NCBI GenBank assembly: GCA_023412665.1
Contig: JAEZCA010000029.1
Location: 1-64,000, forward strand
Length of the DNA: 64,000 nt
Direction of reading: 5' to 3'
Source of the DNA: Bacillota bacterium
GTDB taxonomy: Bacteria > Bacillota > Clostridia > Acetivibrionales > DTU013
Numbering within the stretch: position 1 is the stretch's first letter; each line of letters starts with the position of its first letter. Below, one piece after another: positions 1 to 7,953 of the stretch. The notes beneath the pieces were generated by a model. That model made no database searches and had not been told where the DNA came from. It saw only the letters and a list, made by a program, of their open reading frames with translations. The position numbers and the translations under genes are program-made.

Positions 1-77
1 CTTTTGATTTGCAAGGATACTGTCTCGTATTCATAAGACACTACATATTTTTTACTCTCTGCTAAAACTTCCCACAT
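1..77 (-). CDS. 5' end of an unidentified protein, cut by the window edge
   Basis: An ATG at 77 on the minus strand opens a frame that stays open to the window edge for 25 codons, beginning MWEVLAESKKYVVSYEYETV. A GAGG ribosome site sits 8 bases upstream of the ATG. No domain can be recognised from so short a piece. The gene lies downstream of the recombinase in the same direction, and three palindromes (162-259) lie between the two. They could therefore be its operators. The real gene could also be a chance frame. Confidence 0.35.
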   Translation of the reverse strand, partial: MWEVLAESKKYVVSYEYETVSLQIK

Positions 78-161
78 AATTCATTCCTCAGAGTGTATTT
101 ATTACGCCCGACGGCGGAGCCCGGGCGCTCGTAACGGGCTGCATTTCATCTAACTTTTTTC

Positions 162-259
162 TTCACGACAGGTGTCGTATATACCGCTAACCTTGGTTGC
201 TTATGCGACATGTCGTATAAGCTGAAAACTATAACAGCATATGCGACATGTGTCGTGAA
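162..259. promoter_or_regulatory. Three CGACA/TGTCG palindromes next to a recombinase gene
   Basis: Palindromes centred on CGACA and TGTCG lie at 166-177 (2-base centre GG), 206-215 (no spacer) and 244-255 (centre TG). The outer two are inverted with respect to each other over 20 bases (162-181 against 240-259, 17 of 20 matching) and flank 58 bases that contain the middle copy. A TTGGTT/TATAAG promoter-like pair with a 17-base spacer (193-221) has the middle palindrome exactly in its spacer. They may be repressor operators or recombinase binding sites; the sequence alone does not decide. Confidence 0.5.
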
Positions 260-292
260 AGCAAATTCTGGCTGAACAAATACTATAGCAGT

Positions 293-1456
293 TCATTCCA
301 AATCAAGGCTGTCAAGAGGGCTCTGGATCCTCTTCAGGTCCCTGGTGCTTACATGCGTATAGATTTCTGTGGTTTTGCTGCTGCTGTGACCTAGCAGTTC
401 CTGTATGTACCGAAGGTCTGTACCGCTCTCCAGCAGATGTGTCGCAAAGGAGTGTCTGAGTGTGTGGACTGACACATCCTTTGTTATACCAGCCTTTTTG
501 CACGAGCTCTCAAAAACCCGCTGCACAGATCTTTCTGTCAAGTGTCTTCCTGGTACATCTCCCTCAAAAAGCCAATCCCCTGGTTTATACTTTTCTAAGT
601 ACTCCTTGAGGATCATTTCTGCCTTCGAAGATAACAAGGAAATACGATCCTTCTTGCCTTTTCCCTGATCAATTCTTACAATCCCTCTAATAGTATCTAT
701 ATCCTGCACCTTTAGATTAACGACTTCTCCGACCCTTAAGCCTGCAGCATATGTCAAATATAGTATTGCTTTATGCTTTAGGTTTCTGGTTTGCTTCAGT
801 ATACAAGTGATTTCATCCATACTAAGTATATCCGGCAGCTTTCGCTCCTTCTTGGGAAAGCGAATATCGGAAATATTACCATCCATCCTTGCTACATTCA
901 TGTAGAAGAATTTTACCGCACATAAAGCCTGCTGCATGTAAGAGTACTTACATCCCATTTTCTCTACCAGGAAAATAAGGTAATCCTTAATATCATTCTT
1001 ACTAAGATCTCGCAGCCCTTTATTATAATGTTCGGTTAACCTTTCAATATGCCCGTTGTATGCCTTTATGGTCTTTGTGCTATAACCTCTTAATCGCAGT
1101 TCCTTTTTTAGATCATTGGTGTCAGCTAATAACTGCTCAGCTACATTTAATGTGCTATTTGCTATCACTGCTGCAGTTCTGCCCACTGTTTTGGACTTCA
1201 GATGCTCCTCTGCCTTTTTTGCCTTATACTTCTCAATCAGATCCGCAACCTTATCATCGCAATATATCTGTTCACCCTTGAACGACCTAAAAATAAACCT
1301 CAAATTATCAACGTTTTGCGGTATGCTCCAGCTCATTTTGTCCGGAAGCCATCTGCTGTCTTCAATAATATGGATTGGAATCGAATCCATATTTGATGCA
1401 GCGATATTTACCAGAAGCCTGTCATTTTTATTGTCCAACTTTATTTTTACAGGCAT
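293..1456 (-). CDS. Tyrosine-type site-specific recombinase (XerC/D-like integrase)
   Basis: This is a cut-and-rejoin DNA recombinase of 387 residues. All catalytic residues of the family are visible: Arg241 in AGLRVGEVVNL, a Lys in the GKGKKDR turn near 268, His331 and Arg334 in HTLRHSFATHLL, His357 in LLGHSSS, and the nucleophile Tyr366 in EIYTHVS. A SAM-like core-binding domain covers about 110-200. Before it, residues 1-85 form an extra domain with the pattern WLP...WSIP found in some stand-alone clostridial integrases. The start at 1456 has GAGG five bases upstream; a frame open further to 1621 has a hydrophobic, AT-rich, improbable N-terminus. No excisionase or phage gene is nearby, so this may be a chromosomal or relic element recombinase. 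Its natural sites are unknown; the palindromes at 162-259 are candidates. Confidence 0.85.
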   Translation of the reverse strand: MPVKIKLDNKNDRLLVNIAASNMDSIPIHIIEDSRWLPDKMSWSIPQNVDNLRFIFRSFKGEQIYCDDKVADLIEKYKAKKAEEHLKSKTVGRTAAVIANSTLNVAEQLLADTNDLKKELRLRGYSTKTIKAYNGHIERLTEHYNKGLRDLSKNDIKDYLIFLVEKMGCKYSYMQQALCAVKFFYMNVARMDGNISDIRFPKKERKLPDILSMDEITCILKQTRNLKHKAILYLTYAAGLRVGEVVNLKVQDIDTIRGIVRIDQGKGKKDRISLLSSKAEMILKEYLEKYKPGDWLFEGDVPGRHLTERSVQRVFESSCKKAGITKDVSVHTLRHSFATHLLESGTDLRYIQELLGHSSSKTTEIYTHVSTRDLKRIQSPLDSLDLE

Positions 1457-1642
1457 AATAACCTCAACATAGCAAAGAAATAGATAAAAATAATTGTCAA
1501 TTGCAATAATACATATACAATAACATATTTTTACACATATTGCTACTACTTTCAAATAGAGGCTTTTTTCATTGCTCATATAATTGAGATACATGAATGG
1601 GAGTATTACGATATGCATCACAGAATAAACTTCCTGTAATAA

Positions 1643-2539
1643 TTATGGCGTATCTGCTCTGCCTTTCCTCTGCCCAATTTTCAGCTCGGAGACGAGCATA
1701 CCGGCAAGGATCATGAGGCAGCCGGCGGCTTTTGTGATCGTTGGGATCTCTGTCAGGCCATCTGCATTGGGTATGACCATAGCAAAAAGTGCGGCAAAAA
1801 CAGGCTCAGCGGTAAAAATCAACGAAGTGTGTGTGGGAGTTGTATACTTCTGGGCAATGGTTTGCCCGCCAAAGCCTATGGCGGATCCCAGAATGCCTGT
1901 AAAAAGCAGTATCAGGATCACCGTACTGTTAATGATCATTGGTTTGCCAATATCCGCTGTCAGCCACATGCATGCACTTGCAATCCCGGTGAAGGCCAGC
2001 TGAAGTATCGCCAGAAGCGAAGCATCCTCTGTCTCGGTGAACCTGTCTATGAAAGTTATCTGAAATGCCCAGCAAATAGCACAGAGGAATGTCAGAAAGT
2101 CACCGAAATTAAAGTCGAACTTCAGTCCTCCCGAGAGAAAAAAGAGACCTGCAAATGCAACCGTGACACCGATGACCGACGCCCTGTCCGGCTTTTTCTT
2201 TAGCATCACGGCAGAAATCATAGGTACCATCACGACATTGAGGCCGGTGATAAACCCCGAGTTGGAGGCGGACGTGGTATACAGACCGACAACCTGGAAA
2301 GCCATTCCCCCGAACATAAACAGACCTAGTATGCATCCGTGGAACAGTGTCCTTTTATTTATTTTTTTCAATGACTTGGGGTATATCATGATTAAGACCA
2401 TGGCTGCCAGTAAAAACCTGAGTGCCAGGTAAGCATATGCCGGTATATAGGCCAGCACGATCTTCATTATCGGAAAGGATGTACCCCAGATCACCGTTAT
2501 TATCAGAAGCGCCAGATCCGCCTTAAGTTTTTTGGACAT
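1643..2539 (-). CDS. EamA/DMT-superfamily permease
   Basis: A 298-residue, very hydrophobic protein with about ten predicted membrane segments arranged as two EamA repeats. The first repeat opens with LIITVIWGTSFPIMK and the second starts near residue 150. This is the drug/metabolite transporter superfamily, whose members export amino acids, metabolites or drugs across the cytoplasmic membrane. The substrate cannot be read from the sequence. The ATG at 2539 lies 3 bases after the stop of the upstream ABC ATPase, so it is almost certainly translated from the same mRNA as the amino-acid importer. An amino-acid or related exporter is a reasonable guess, but only from context. The C-terminal tail is short and basic. 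Confidence 0.85.
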   Translation of the reverse strand: MSKKLKADLALLIITVIWGTSFPIMKIVLAYIPAYAYLALRFLLAAMVLIMIYPKSLKKINKRTLFHGCILGLFMFGGMAFQVVGLYTTSASNSGFITGLNVVMVPMISAVMLKKKPDRASVIGVTVAFAGLFFLSGGLKFDFNFGDFLTFLCAICWAFQITFIDRFTETEDASLLAILQLAFTGIASACMWLTADIGKPMIINSTVILILLFTGILGSAIGFGGQTIAQKYTTPTHTSLIFTAEPVFAALFAMVIPNADGLTEIPTITKAAGCLMILAGMLVSELKIGQRKGRADTP

Positions 2540-2542
2540 CTG

Positions 2543-3304
2543 TCAGAGAACCTTTTGCAAGAATGATCTTGTCCTTTCGTTTTTAGGGCTTGTGAAGATC
2601 TCCTCCGGTGTACCCTCTTCCTTTATCTCACCGTTATCCATGAAGATGACCCTGCTTCCCACTTCCCGTGCAAAGCCCATCTCATGCGTTACCACCAGCA
2701 TGGTCATGCCTTCTCTTGCCAGGTCCTTCATTACTTCCAGCACCTCTCCGACCAGCTCAGGATCGAGTGCGGAGGTCGGTTCATCAAAAAGCATTATTTG
2801 GGGTTCCATAGCCAGAGCCCTTGCAATAGCAACCCTTTGCTGCTGGCCGCCCGACAGTCTGGATGGGTACTCGTCCCTTTTATCTACCAGGCCTACCTTC
2901 TCTAGCAGTGCGATGGCTTTTTGCTCGGCCTCCTGTTTTGGTGTCTTCTTTACCGTGACAGGGGCCTCCATGATATTCTCCAGAACAGTCATGTGGGGAA
3001 ACAGGTTGAATCGCTGGAACACCATACCAAGCTCAGTACAAAGCTCTGATATCTTCTTTTGTGATATTTTCAGCTGATTTTTGCCCGCTTCCCTTTCATC
3101 TATTATTTCATTACCGATGAATATCCGCCCGCTAGTGATCCTTTCAAGGTGGTTCAGACACCTTAGCAGCGTACTCTTTCCGGAACCGCTGGGCCCGATG
3201 ATACATACCACCTCGCCCTTGTCTACCTCTAGATTGATGTTCTTGAGTACCTGGAGGCTTCCGAATGACTTGCATACGTTTTCTACCTTTACCATTGACA
3301 TCAT
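2543..3304 (-). CDS. Polar amino-acid ABC transporter, ATP-binding subunit
   Basis: A 253-residue ATPase that powers amino-acid uptake. Visible motifs in order: Walker A GPSGSGKST (37-45), the Q-loop in MVFQRFNLFPHMT, the signature LSGGQQQRVAIARAL, Walker B with D-loop IMLFDEPTSALDPE, and the switch His in VTHEMGFA. These match the GlnQ/HisP branch. The ATG at 3304 has GGGAGGG six bases upstream; a second ATG follows immediately. It lies 12 bases after the permease gene and 3 bases before the EamA gene, in the order binding protein, permease, ATPase, EamA permease on the minus strand. The amino acid transported cannot be named from this subunit. Confidence 0.95.
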   Translation of the reverse strand: MMSMVKVENVCKSFGSLQVLKNINLEVDKGEVVCIIGPSGSGKSTLLRCLNHLERITSGRIFIGNEIIDEREAGKNQLKISQKKISELCTELGMVFQRFNLFPHMTVLENIMEAPVTVKKTPKQEAEQKAIALLEKVGLVDKRDEYPSRLSGGQQQRVAIARALAMEPQIMLFDEPTSALDPELVGEVLEVMKDLAREGMTMLVVTHEMGFAREVGSRVIFMDNGEIKEEGTPEEIFTSPKNERTRSFLQKVL

Positions 3305-3316
3305 TCAAGCCCTCCC

Positions 3317-3970
3317 TTATTCATAAACCGAATATTTTTTCTCAAGCTTCTCAAATACTACTGTGAACACAGTAGTCAAAATCAAATATATAATGGCAGC
3401 AGGAACATAGACCAATGCTTTTGCCTGCTGGCTCTCTATTTCGTGTGTAACCCTCATCAGGTCCTGCATTGCAATTATTGATACAAGAGATGTGTCCTTG
3501 ATGAGCATGATAAATTCATTTCCGACAGGTGGTATGAGCCTTCTGTAGGACTGTGGCACAATAACCCTTCTCATGGCTTGTCCGTAGGTCATTCCCAATG
3601 CTTTGGCAGCTTCCATCTGACCCTTGTCTATTGACTGAATGGCTGCCCTGATGATCTCAGCCAGATATGCTCCGGAGTTGAGGCTGAAGCCGATAAATGC
3701 GGCCATTGTTGCGTTCAGGCCTCTAAGCGGCGGATCGAAGAACAGAGGGAACGCATAGTAGATGAAAAACAGCTGCATCAGCAACGGAGTCCCTCTGAAA
3801 AACCAGATATACAACCAGCTTAATTTATTAACGATAACATTTTTTGATAATCTGCCAAGAGCCAGCAATAAACCAATTATCAATCCAAATATTACTGCGA
3901 CGACAGTCAGCTCTATCGTGACTACCGTTCCTTTGAGCAGCCGGGGAATGAAAGACATTATTTCGGCCAT
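3317..3970 (-). CDS. Polar amino-acid ABC transporter, permease subunit
   Basis: A 217-residue membrane protein of the HisM/GlnP type. The N-terminal pattern IPRLLKGTVVTIELT is the family hallmark. The EAA loop, which contacts the ATPase, is seen as EAAKALGMTYGQAMRRVIVP. About five membrane segments are predicted. The start is uncertain: the ATG at 3970 gives the usual family N-terminus but has only a G-run about 12 bases upstream, while the frame stays open to a TTG at 4045 that also lacks a good ribosome site. It is co-transcribed with the solute-binding protein upstream and the ATPase downstream. Confidence 0.92.
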   Translation of the reverse strand: MAEIMSFIPRLLKGTVVTIELTVVAVIFGLIIGLLLALGRLSKNVIVNKLSWLYIWFFRGTPLLMQLFFIYYAFPLFFDPPLRGLNATMAAFIGFSLNSGAYLAEIIRAAIQSIDKGQMEAAKALGMTYGQAMRRVIVPQSYRRLIPPVGNEFIMLIKDTSLVSIIAMQDLMRVTHEIESQQAKALVYVPAAIIYLILTTVFTVVFEKLEKKYSVYE

Positions 3971-4064
3971 GTGATATTGATACCCCCATATAATCAGATA
4001 AATGAGCAAATTGGCTGCAAAACCATTGTACGGCCCTGCAGCCAATCACTTAAGCTATCGGTTT

Positions 4065-4844
4065 TTACTCAATATTTTTTGTCATATCTTCGCCGAACCA
4101 TTTTTCAGAAATCTTGGCCAGCGTTCCATCGTTCATCATTTCCTCGAGTACCTTATCAACCTTATCCGCTCCGGCCTGGTTCTCCTTGGTGAAGCCTACT
4201 GCTATCGGTTCATTTGGCAGCGTGGTAGATACCAGCTTAAAGCTATCCTTGTCATTGGCAACAAAATATTTACCGACTACCAGGTCGGTGACGACTGCAT
4301 CAACTCTTCCGATTTTCAGTTCATTCAGTGCCTGGATCATACCTTCGTATTTCTTAAAGTCCTTGAAAGGAGTAGTTTTCATGAATTCATTACAGCTGTC
4401 CTCAGATGTGGTGCCCATCTGCACGGCTACTATCCTGTCACCGAGATCAGCTTCCGATCCGATATCTTCATTGTCGATCTTGACAACGATTACCTGATTG
4501 TTTGCTATATATGGACGGGTGTATGCAATAGTCTCCATTCTTTCTTCTGTTATACTCAGGGACGAAATAATACAGTCATATTTGTTTGAACTTAAGGCTG
4601 TGAAGATTGCCGACCATGCTGTCGGAACGAACTCTATTTCCTTGTCGAGCCTTTTTGCGATCTCTTTTGCCAGCTCAATGTCAAAGCCTGCATAATTACC
4701 AGCCTCATCCTTGTACTCCATCGGCGGGTATGTGTCGTCTATTCCAACGCGAAAAGCATTGGATGAACCTCCGCATGCTCCGAACACAAATGCTGCGCAC
4801 AAAACCAGCGCTAGCACTGAAAGAATTGTCTTTCTTTTTGCCAT
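4065..4844 (-). CDS. Polar amino-acid ABC transporter, solute-binding lipoprotein
   Basis: A 259-residue bacterial extracellular solute-binding protein, family 3. It starts with a basic N-terminus, a hydrophobic signal and a lipobox (VFGAC), so it is anchored outside the cytoplasmic membrane by a lipid on Cys. The mature part opens with FRVGIDDTYPPMEY and continues with GFDIELAKEIAKRL, both typical of amino-acid binding proteins (arginine, lysine, histidine, glutamine or cystine). The start at 4844 has GGAGGG seven bases upstream; a longer frame to 4883 includes that ribosome site and is unlikely. It is the first gene of a four-gene operon. The ligand is not determined. Confidence 0.93.
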   Translation of the reverse strand: MAKRKTILSVLALVLCAAFVFGACGGSSNAFRVGIDDTYPPMEYKDEAGNYAGFDIELAKEIAKRLDKEIEFVPTAWSAIFTALSSNKYDCIISSLSITEERMETIAYTRPYIANNQVIVVKIDNEDIGSEADLGDRIVAVQMGTTSEDSCNEFMKTTPFKDFKKYEGMIQALNELKIGRVDAVVTDLVVGKYFVANDKDSFKLVSTTLPNEPIAVGFTKENQAGADKVDKVLEEMMNDGTLAKISEKWFGEDMTKNIE

Positions 4845-4987
4845 TTTGTCACCCTCCCTCAAAATACTACACTTCATATACAAATTTAATGTAATAATAT
4901 TATCGCAAAAAGTGAGGGGTTACAATAATCAAAATGACTAATTAGAGAAATATATGAATAAATATTAGTAAAAATAGCTGATCCGAA

Positions 4988-5371
4988 TCATTCATTCAGC
5001 TTTTTAAATATCTCATCCTTTATTTTACTTTTCAAATAGATGGTGTTGCTGCCTTCATTTATCAAAGCGCGCCTGATATACTCGACCTCAGTCTCCGTCA
5101 AATACAGCACCTTGCCCTTCAGCTCCGGTCTGACATTGCTGAATATTTCAGAAACCGCATTTTTGGCTGACTCTGTGCTGCTGAAGTAATAAACCTCCTG
5201 AGAGCCGTCATATTCGGCGCCATTATGAATGTATATCATTGTCACAGCTGGTGTTTCAAGACCTGTGATACGTGCTATATCACTTGTTTTATATAATCCC
5301 GTATAGTCTATGTAATAGCTGTTATCCTTTCTGCCTGATTTTCTAACGATAAAGCTTGACAGATTGACCAT
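4988..5371 (-). CDS. Hypothetical protein, 127 residues
   Basis: A small soluble protein that I do not recognise. No signal peptide or membrane segment is visible. It opens with VNLSSFIVRKSG and ends lysine/glutamate-rich. The start at 5371 is set by a GGAGGT ribosome site 7 bases upstream; that site itself lies inside a longer frame whose first ATG is at 5386, so the longer version is unlikely. It stands alone between the amino-acid importer and glgD, preceded by a repeat-like GC-rich stretch (5397-5470). The N-terminal half (YYIDYTGLYKTSDIARITG) could be a small regulatory fold, but that is a guess. Confidence 0.7.
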   Translation of the reverse strand: MVNLSSFIVRKSGRKDNSYYIDYTGLYKTSDIARITGLETPAVTMIYIHNGAEYDGSQEVYYFSSTESAKNAVSEIFSNVRPELKGKVLYLTETEVEYIRRALINEGSNTIYLKSKIKDEIFKKLNE

Positions 5372-5396
5372 ATCCGGCACCTCCATTCAATTTCCA

Positions 5397-5472
5397 ATGG
5401 GGGCAAGCCCCCATACCCCCTCGCTGCGGGCGAAATGAATTCGCTCTGCGCTACACTCCGTGCGCTCCGCCT
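5397..5472. repeat. GC-rich intergenic repeat with a G5C hairpin
   Basis: An 8-base perfect inverted repeat with a 2-base loop lies at 5397-5414 (ATGGGGGC aa GCCCCCAT). It is followed by a GC-rich run rich in CGC/GCG palindromic pieces up to 5472. The base composition differs sharply from both neighbours. No other copy of this element lies in the window, so its status as a dispersed repeat is inferred. Confidence 0.35.
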
Positions 5473-5474
5473 CC

Positions 5475-6596
5475 CTAGACCACCGAGTTTTTGCTGACAA
5501 CAACTGGATAGTCGTACTCTCCCTTAAGATATTTCCCTTTCGTTAATACGACGTTCTTGTCTATTATTGCATAATTGATTGATGCATTCTCCTCGATCAC
5601 CGCACCCTGCATTACTATGCTGTTTCTCACAACGGCGCCTTTTGCTACCGTGACGCCCCTGAACAGCACGCTGTCCTCCACGACGCCCTCAATGAAGCAG
5701 CCGTCTGCAATAATGGAATTCCTGACCTCAGCCTCTTCATTATACTTGGCCGGCGCTTCATCCTTTACCTTGGTGTATATCTTCCCGCTTGTAAAAAAGA
5801 GCTCTTCACGTACAGCCGGATTCAGCATATCCATGGAGCATCTGTAATAGTTGCGTACAGAGCTGATATTGCGCCAGTAGCCCTTGAACTCATAACCATA
5901 AATACTGAGCTTGTCAAGCTTCTTAATCATTATATCCTTAACAAAATCGTAGTCTCCATGTGCTATGCACTCCTCAAGCAGCGAGATCAGCAATGTCCTT
6001 CTGATCATATATACGCCGATTGATGCCAGGTTGGACTGGGGATGGAGCGGTTTTTCCTGCAGATCGGCCACCCTGTTGTTCTCGTCGAGTTTTATTATTC
6101 CGAGCTTGGAAAGGTCCTCCCGGCTGAAGTCGTACATTATTCTGTATGCAAGGGTAATGTCGGCATTTGTCTCAATATGGTACTCCAGCATCTCATCCAG
6201 TTGCATCTTGAAAATGCCGTTTCCCTGGGAAATAACCACATAATCCTCATTGCTTCGCTTCAGGAAGGAGAGGTTATGGTACATTGCGTCCGCGCTTCCC
6301 TTGTACCAGCCGCTTTCATCGTCGGAAAGCGATGGCGGGAATATGAACAGTCCGTCGTACCTTCTGTCAAGGTCCCATTCCTTTCCTGCTCCCAGATGGT
6401 CCATCAATGACCTGAAGCTGTACTGTGTAAGTACTCCGACATTTTTTATACCGGAATTGACCATATTTGATAAAATAAAATCGATTGCTCTGTATTTTCC
6501 GCCGAAAGGAATGGCAGATACGGACCTTATATACGAAAGATCCTTAAGCTCAGGCTTTCTCCAGCCGGAAAGTATCAATCCCATTGTATTTGTCAT
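5475..6596 (-). CDS. glgD: GlgD, regulatory-type subunit of glucose-1-phosphate adenylyltransferase
   Basis: A 373-residue nucleotidyltransferase-fold protein with a C-terminal left-handed beta-helix. It is homologous to GlgC but altered in the nucleotide loop: where GlgC has LAGGQGSRL, this protein reads LILSGWRKPELKDLS. It has therefore lost the catalytic glycine/arginine loop. It keeps the substrate-side motif AIPFGGKYRAIDFILSN. In Firmicutes such GlgD proteins pair with GlgC and raise its activity in ADP-glucose formation for glycogen. Its ATG overlaps the glgC stop by four bases (6593-6596), showing translational coupling in the order glgC-glgD. No further glycogen genes are in the window. 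Confidence 0.93.
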   Translation of the reverse strand: MTNTMGLILSGWRKPELKDLSYIRSVSAIPFGGKYRAIDFILSNMVNSGIKNVGVLTQYSFRSLMDHLGAGKEWDLDRRYDGLFIFPPSLSDDESGWYKGSADAMYHNLSFLKRSNEDYVVISQGNGIFKMQLDEMLEYHIETNADITLAYRIMYDFSREDLSKLGIIKLDENNRVADLQEKPLHPQSNLASIGVYMIRRTLLISLLEECIAHGDYDFVKDIMIKKLDKLSIYGYEFKGYWRNISSVRNYYRCSMDMLNPAVREELFFTSGKIYTKVKDEAPAKYNEEAEVRNSIIADGCFIEGVVEDSVLFRGVTVAKGAVVRNSIVMQGAVIEENASINYAIIDKNVVLTKGKYLKGEYDYPVVVSKNSVV

Positions 6597-7873
6597 TCAC
6601 ACACACCACCCTTATATATACTGGAGCCTGAAGGCACTGTGACGCTGCAGAAATCCTCCTTCTGCGCATGCATGTCGATCATTACATTCTTTCCTATTAC
6701 GGTGCCGTCAGGTATTTCGGCACGCTCTCCCACAACAGTGATACCCGAGTTGTATATGCTCGGTTTATCCTCATTGGGTACATCTTCGCCCTTGCCAATG
6801 GATACCTTTGTGCCGACAGCGGCATTCTCTCCTATTATACAATGGTCAAGTACGCAGCCCTCTCCTATATGGGTATTGGACATAATAATAGAATTTTCAA
6901 TCAGAGTGTCCTTACACACAACAACGCCAGGGAAAAGAACAGAGTTCCTGACAGTACCATAAATCATACATCCCTCTGCTATCACCGAGGTTTTTATACT
7001 GCCCGTCGGTGCTACATAATGGGGAGGCTTTACAGGATTCGGGGTATATGTCCTCCATGAGGGATCGTATAGATTAAATTCGGGCACTCTTTTTACAAGG
7101 TCCATGTTTGACTCCCAGAAGGCCTGTATCGTACCGACATCCTTCCAATAGCCGGAAAACTTGTAAGCATAGAGTCTTCTTTCCTCAGAAAGCATGGCGG
7201 GTATTATGTCCTTGCCGAAATCATGGTCTGAGTCCTGCAGCTGCTCATCACGCAGCAGATATTCTCTGAGCACATCCCAGGTGAAAATGTAGACACCCAT
7301 TGATGCCAGCGTGCTCCCGGGATTTTGGGGCTTTTCCACGAACTCATATATGCGGCCCTTCTCATCGCAGCTCATTATGCCATACCTTGACGCTTCCTCA
7401 TAGGAAACATCTATAACTGAGATCGTAGCCTCTGCATTGCTCTTGACATGGAATTTCAGCATCTCTGAATAGTCCATTTTATAAATATGGTCACCGGACA
7501 GGATAATAACATATTTAGGCGCCATTTTATCCACGTAATCAAGGTTCTGACTGATAGCGTTTGCAGTGCCCTTGTACCACTCTCCGCTGCTCTCCTTCAT
7601 AAATGGAGACAGTATTGTGACGCCTCCGTCCATCCTGTCCATGTCCCAGGGCTTTCCTATACCAATGTGATTGTTCAGCTTTAGCGGCTGATACTGAGTA
7701 AGGACGCCTACAGTGTCTATTCCTGAATTGATACAGTTACTCAGCGAGAAATCGATGATCCTGTATTTGCCGCCAAACAATACCGCCGGTTTGGCTGCTT
7801 TCTTGGTCAGGATCCCGAGTCTGCTTCCCTGTCCTCCGGCCAGCAACAGAGCAATGATCTCCTTCTTAACCAT
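6593..7873 (-). CDS. glgC: GlgC, glucose-1-phosphate adenylyltransferase
   Basis: A 426-residue enzyme that makes ADP-glucose from glucose-1-phosphate and ATP, the committed step of glycogen synthesis in the cytoplasm. Visible motifs: the nucleotide loop LLAGGQGSRLGILT, the pocket KPAVLFGGKYRIIDFSLSN, the sugar-phosphate region FVEKPQNPGS, and a C-terminal hexapeptide beta-helix (repeats such as SVIAEGCMIYG and HIGEGCVLDH). Length is normal for the family. The ATG at 7873 has a GGGGGG-type ribosome site 6-7 bases upstream. It is the first gene of a two-gene operon with glgD. Confidence 0.97.
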   Translation of the reverse strand: MVKKEIIALLLAGGQGSRLGILTKKAAKPAVLFGGKYRIIDFSLSNCINSGIDTVGVLTQYQPLKLNNHIGIGKPWDMDRMDGGVTILSPFMKESSGEWYKGTANAISQNLDYVDKMAPKYVIILSGDHIYKMDYSEMLKFHVKSNAEATISVIDVSYEEASRYGIMSCDEKGRIYEFVEKPQNPGSTLASMGVYIFTWDVLREYLLRDEQLQDSDHDFGKDIIPAMLSEERRLYAYKFSGYWKDVGTIQAFWESNMDLVKRVPEFNLYDPSWRTYTPNPVKPPHYVAPTGSIKTSVIAEGCMIYGTVRNSVLFPGVVVCKDTLIENSIIMSNTHIGEGCVLDHCIIGENAAVGTKVSIGKGEDVPNEDKPSIYNSGITVVGERAEIPDGTVIGKNVMIDMHAQKEDFCSVTVPSGSSIYKGGVCE

Positions 7874-7953
7874 CGTACATCCCCCCTATGCTAATCTGCA
7901 AATTGTATGATTTGTTCGTTCATAATTTATGCTTTATTCGTACCGGACATACC

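Noticed and set aside
162..259. A chromosomal dif site for Xer recombination
   Set aside because: The palindromes do not resemble the Firmicute dif consensus (TTATGTAA-type arms around a 6-base centre), and three copies lie together.
1457..1621. Extended N-terminus of the recombinase
   Set aside because: The extra 55 residues are hydrophobic and AT-coded, and a good ribosome site stands before the ATG at 1456.
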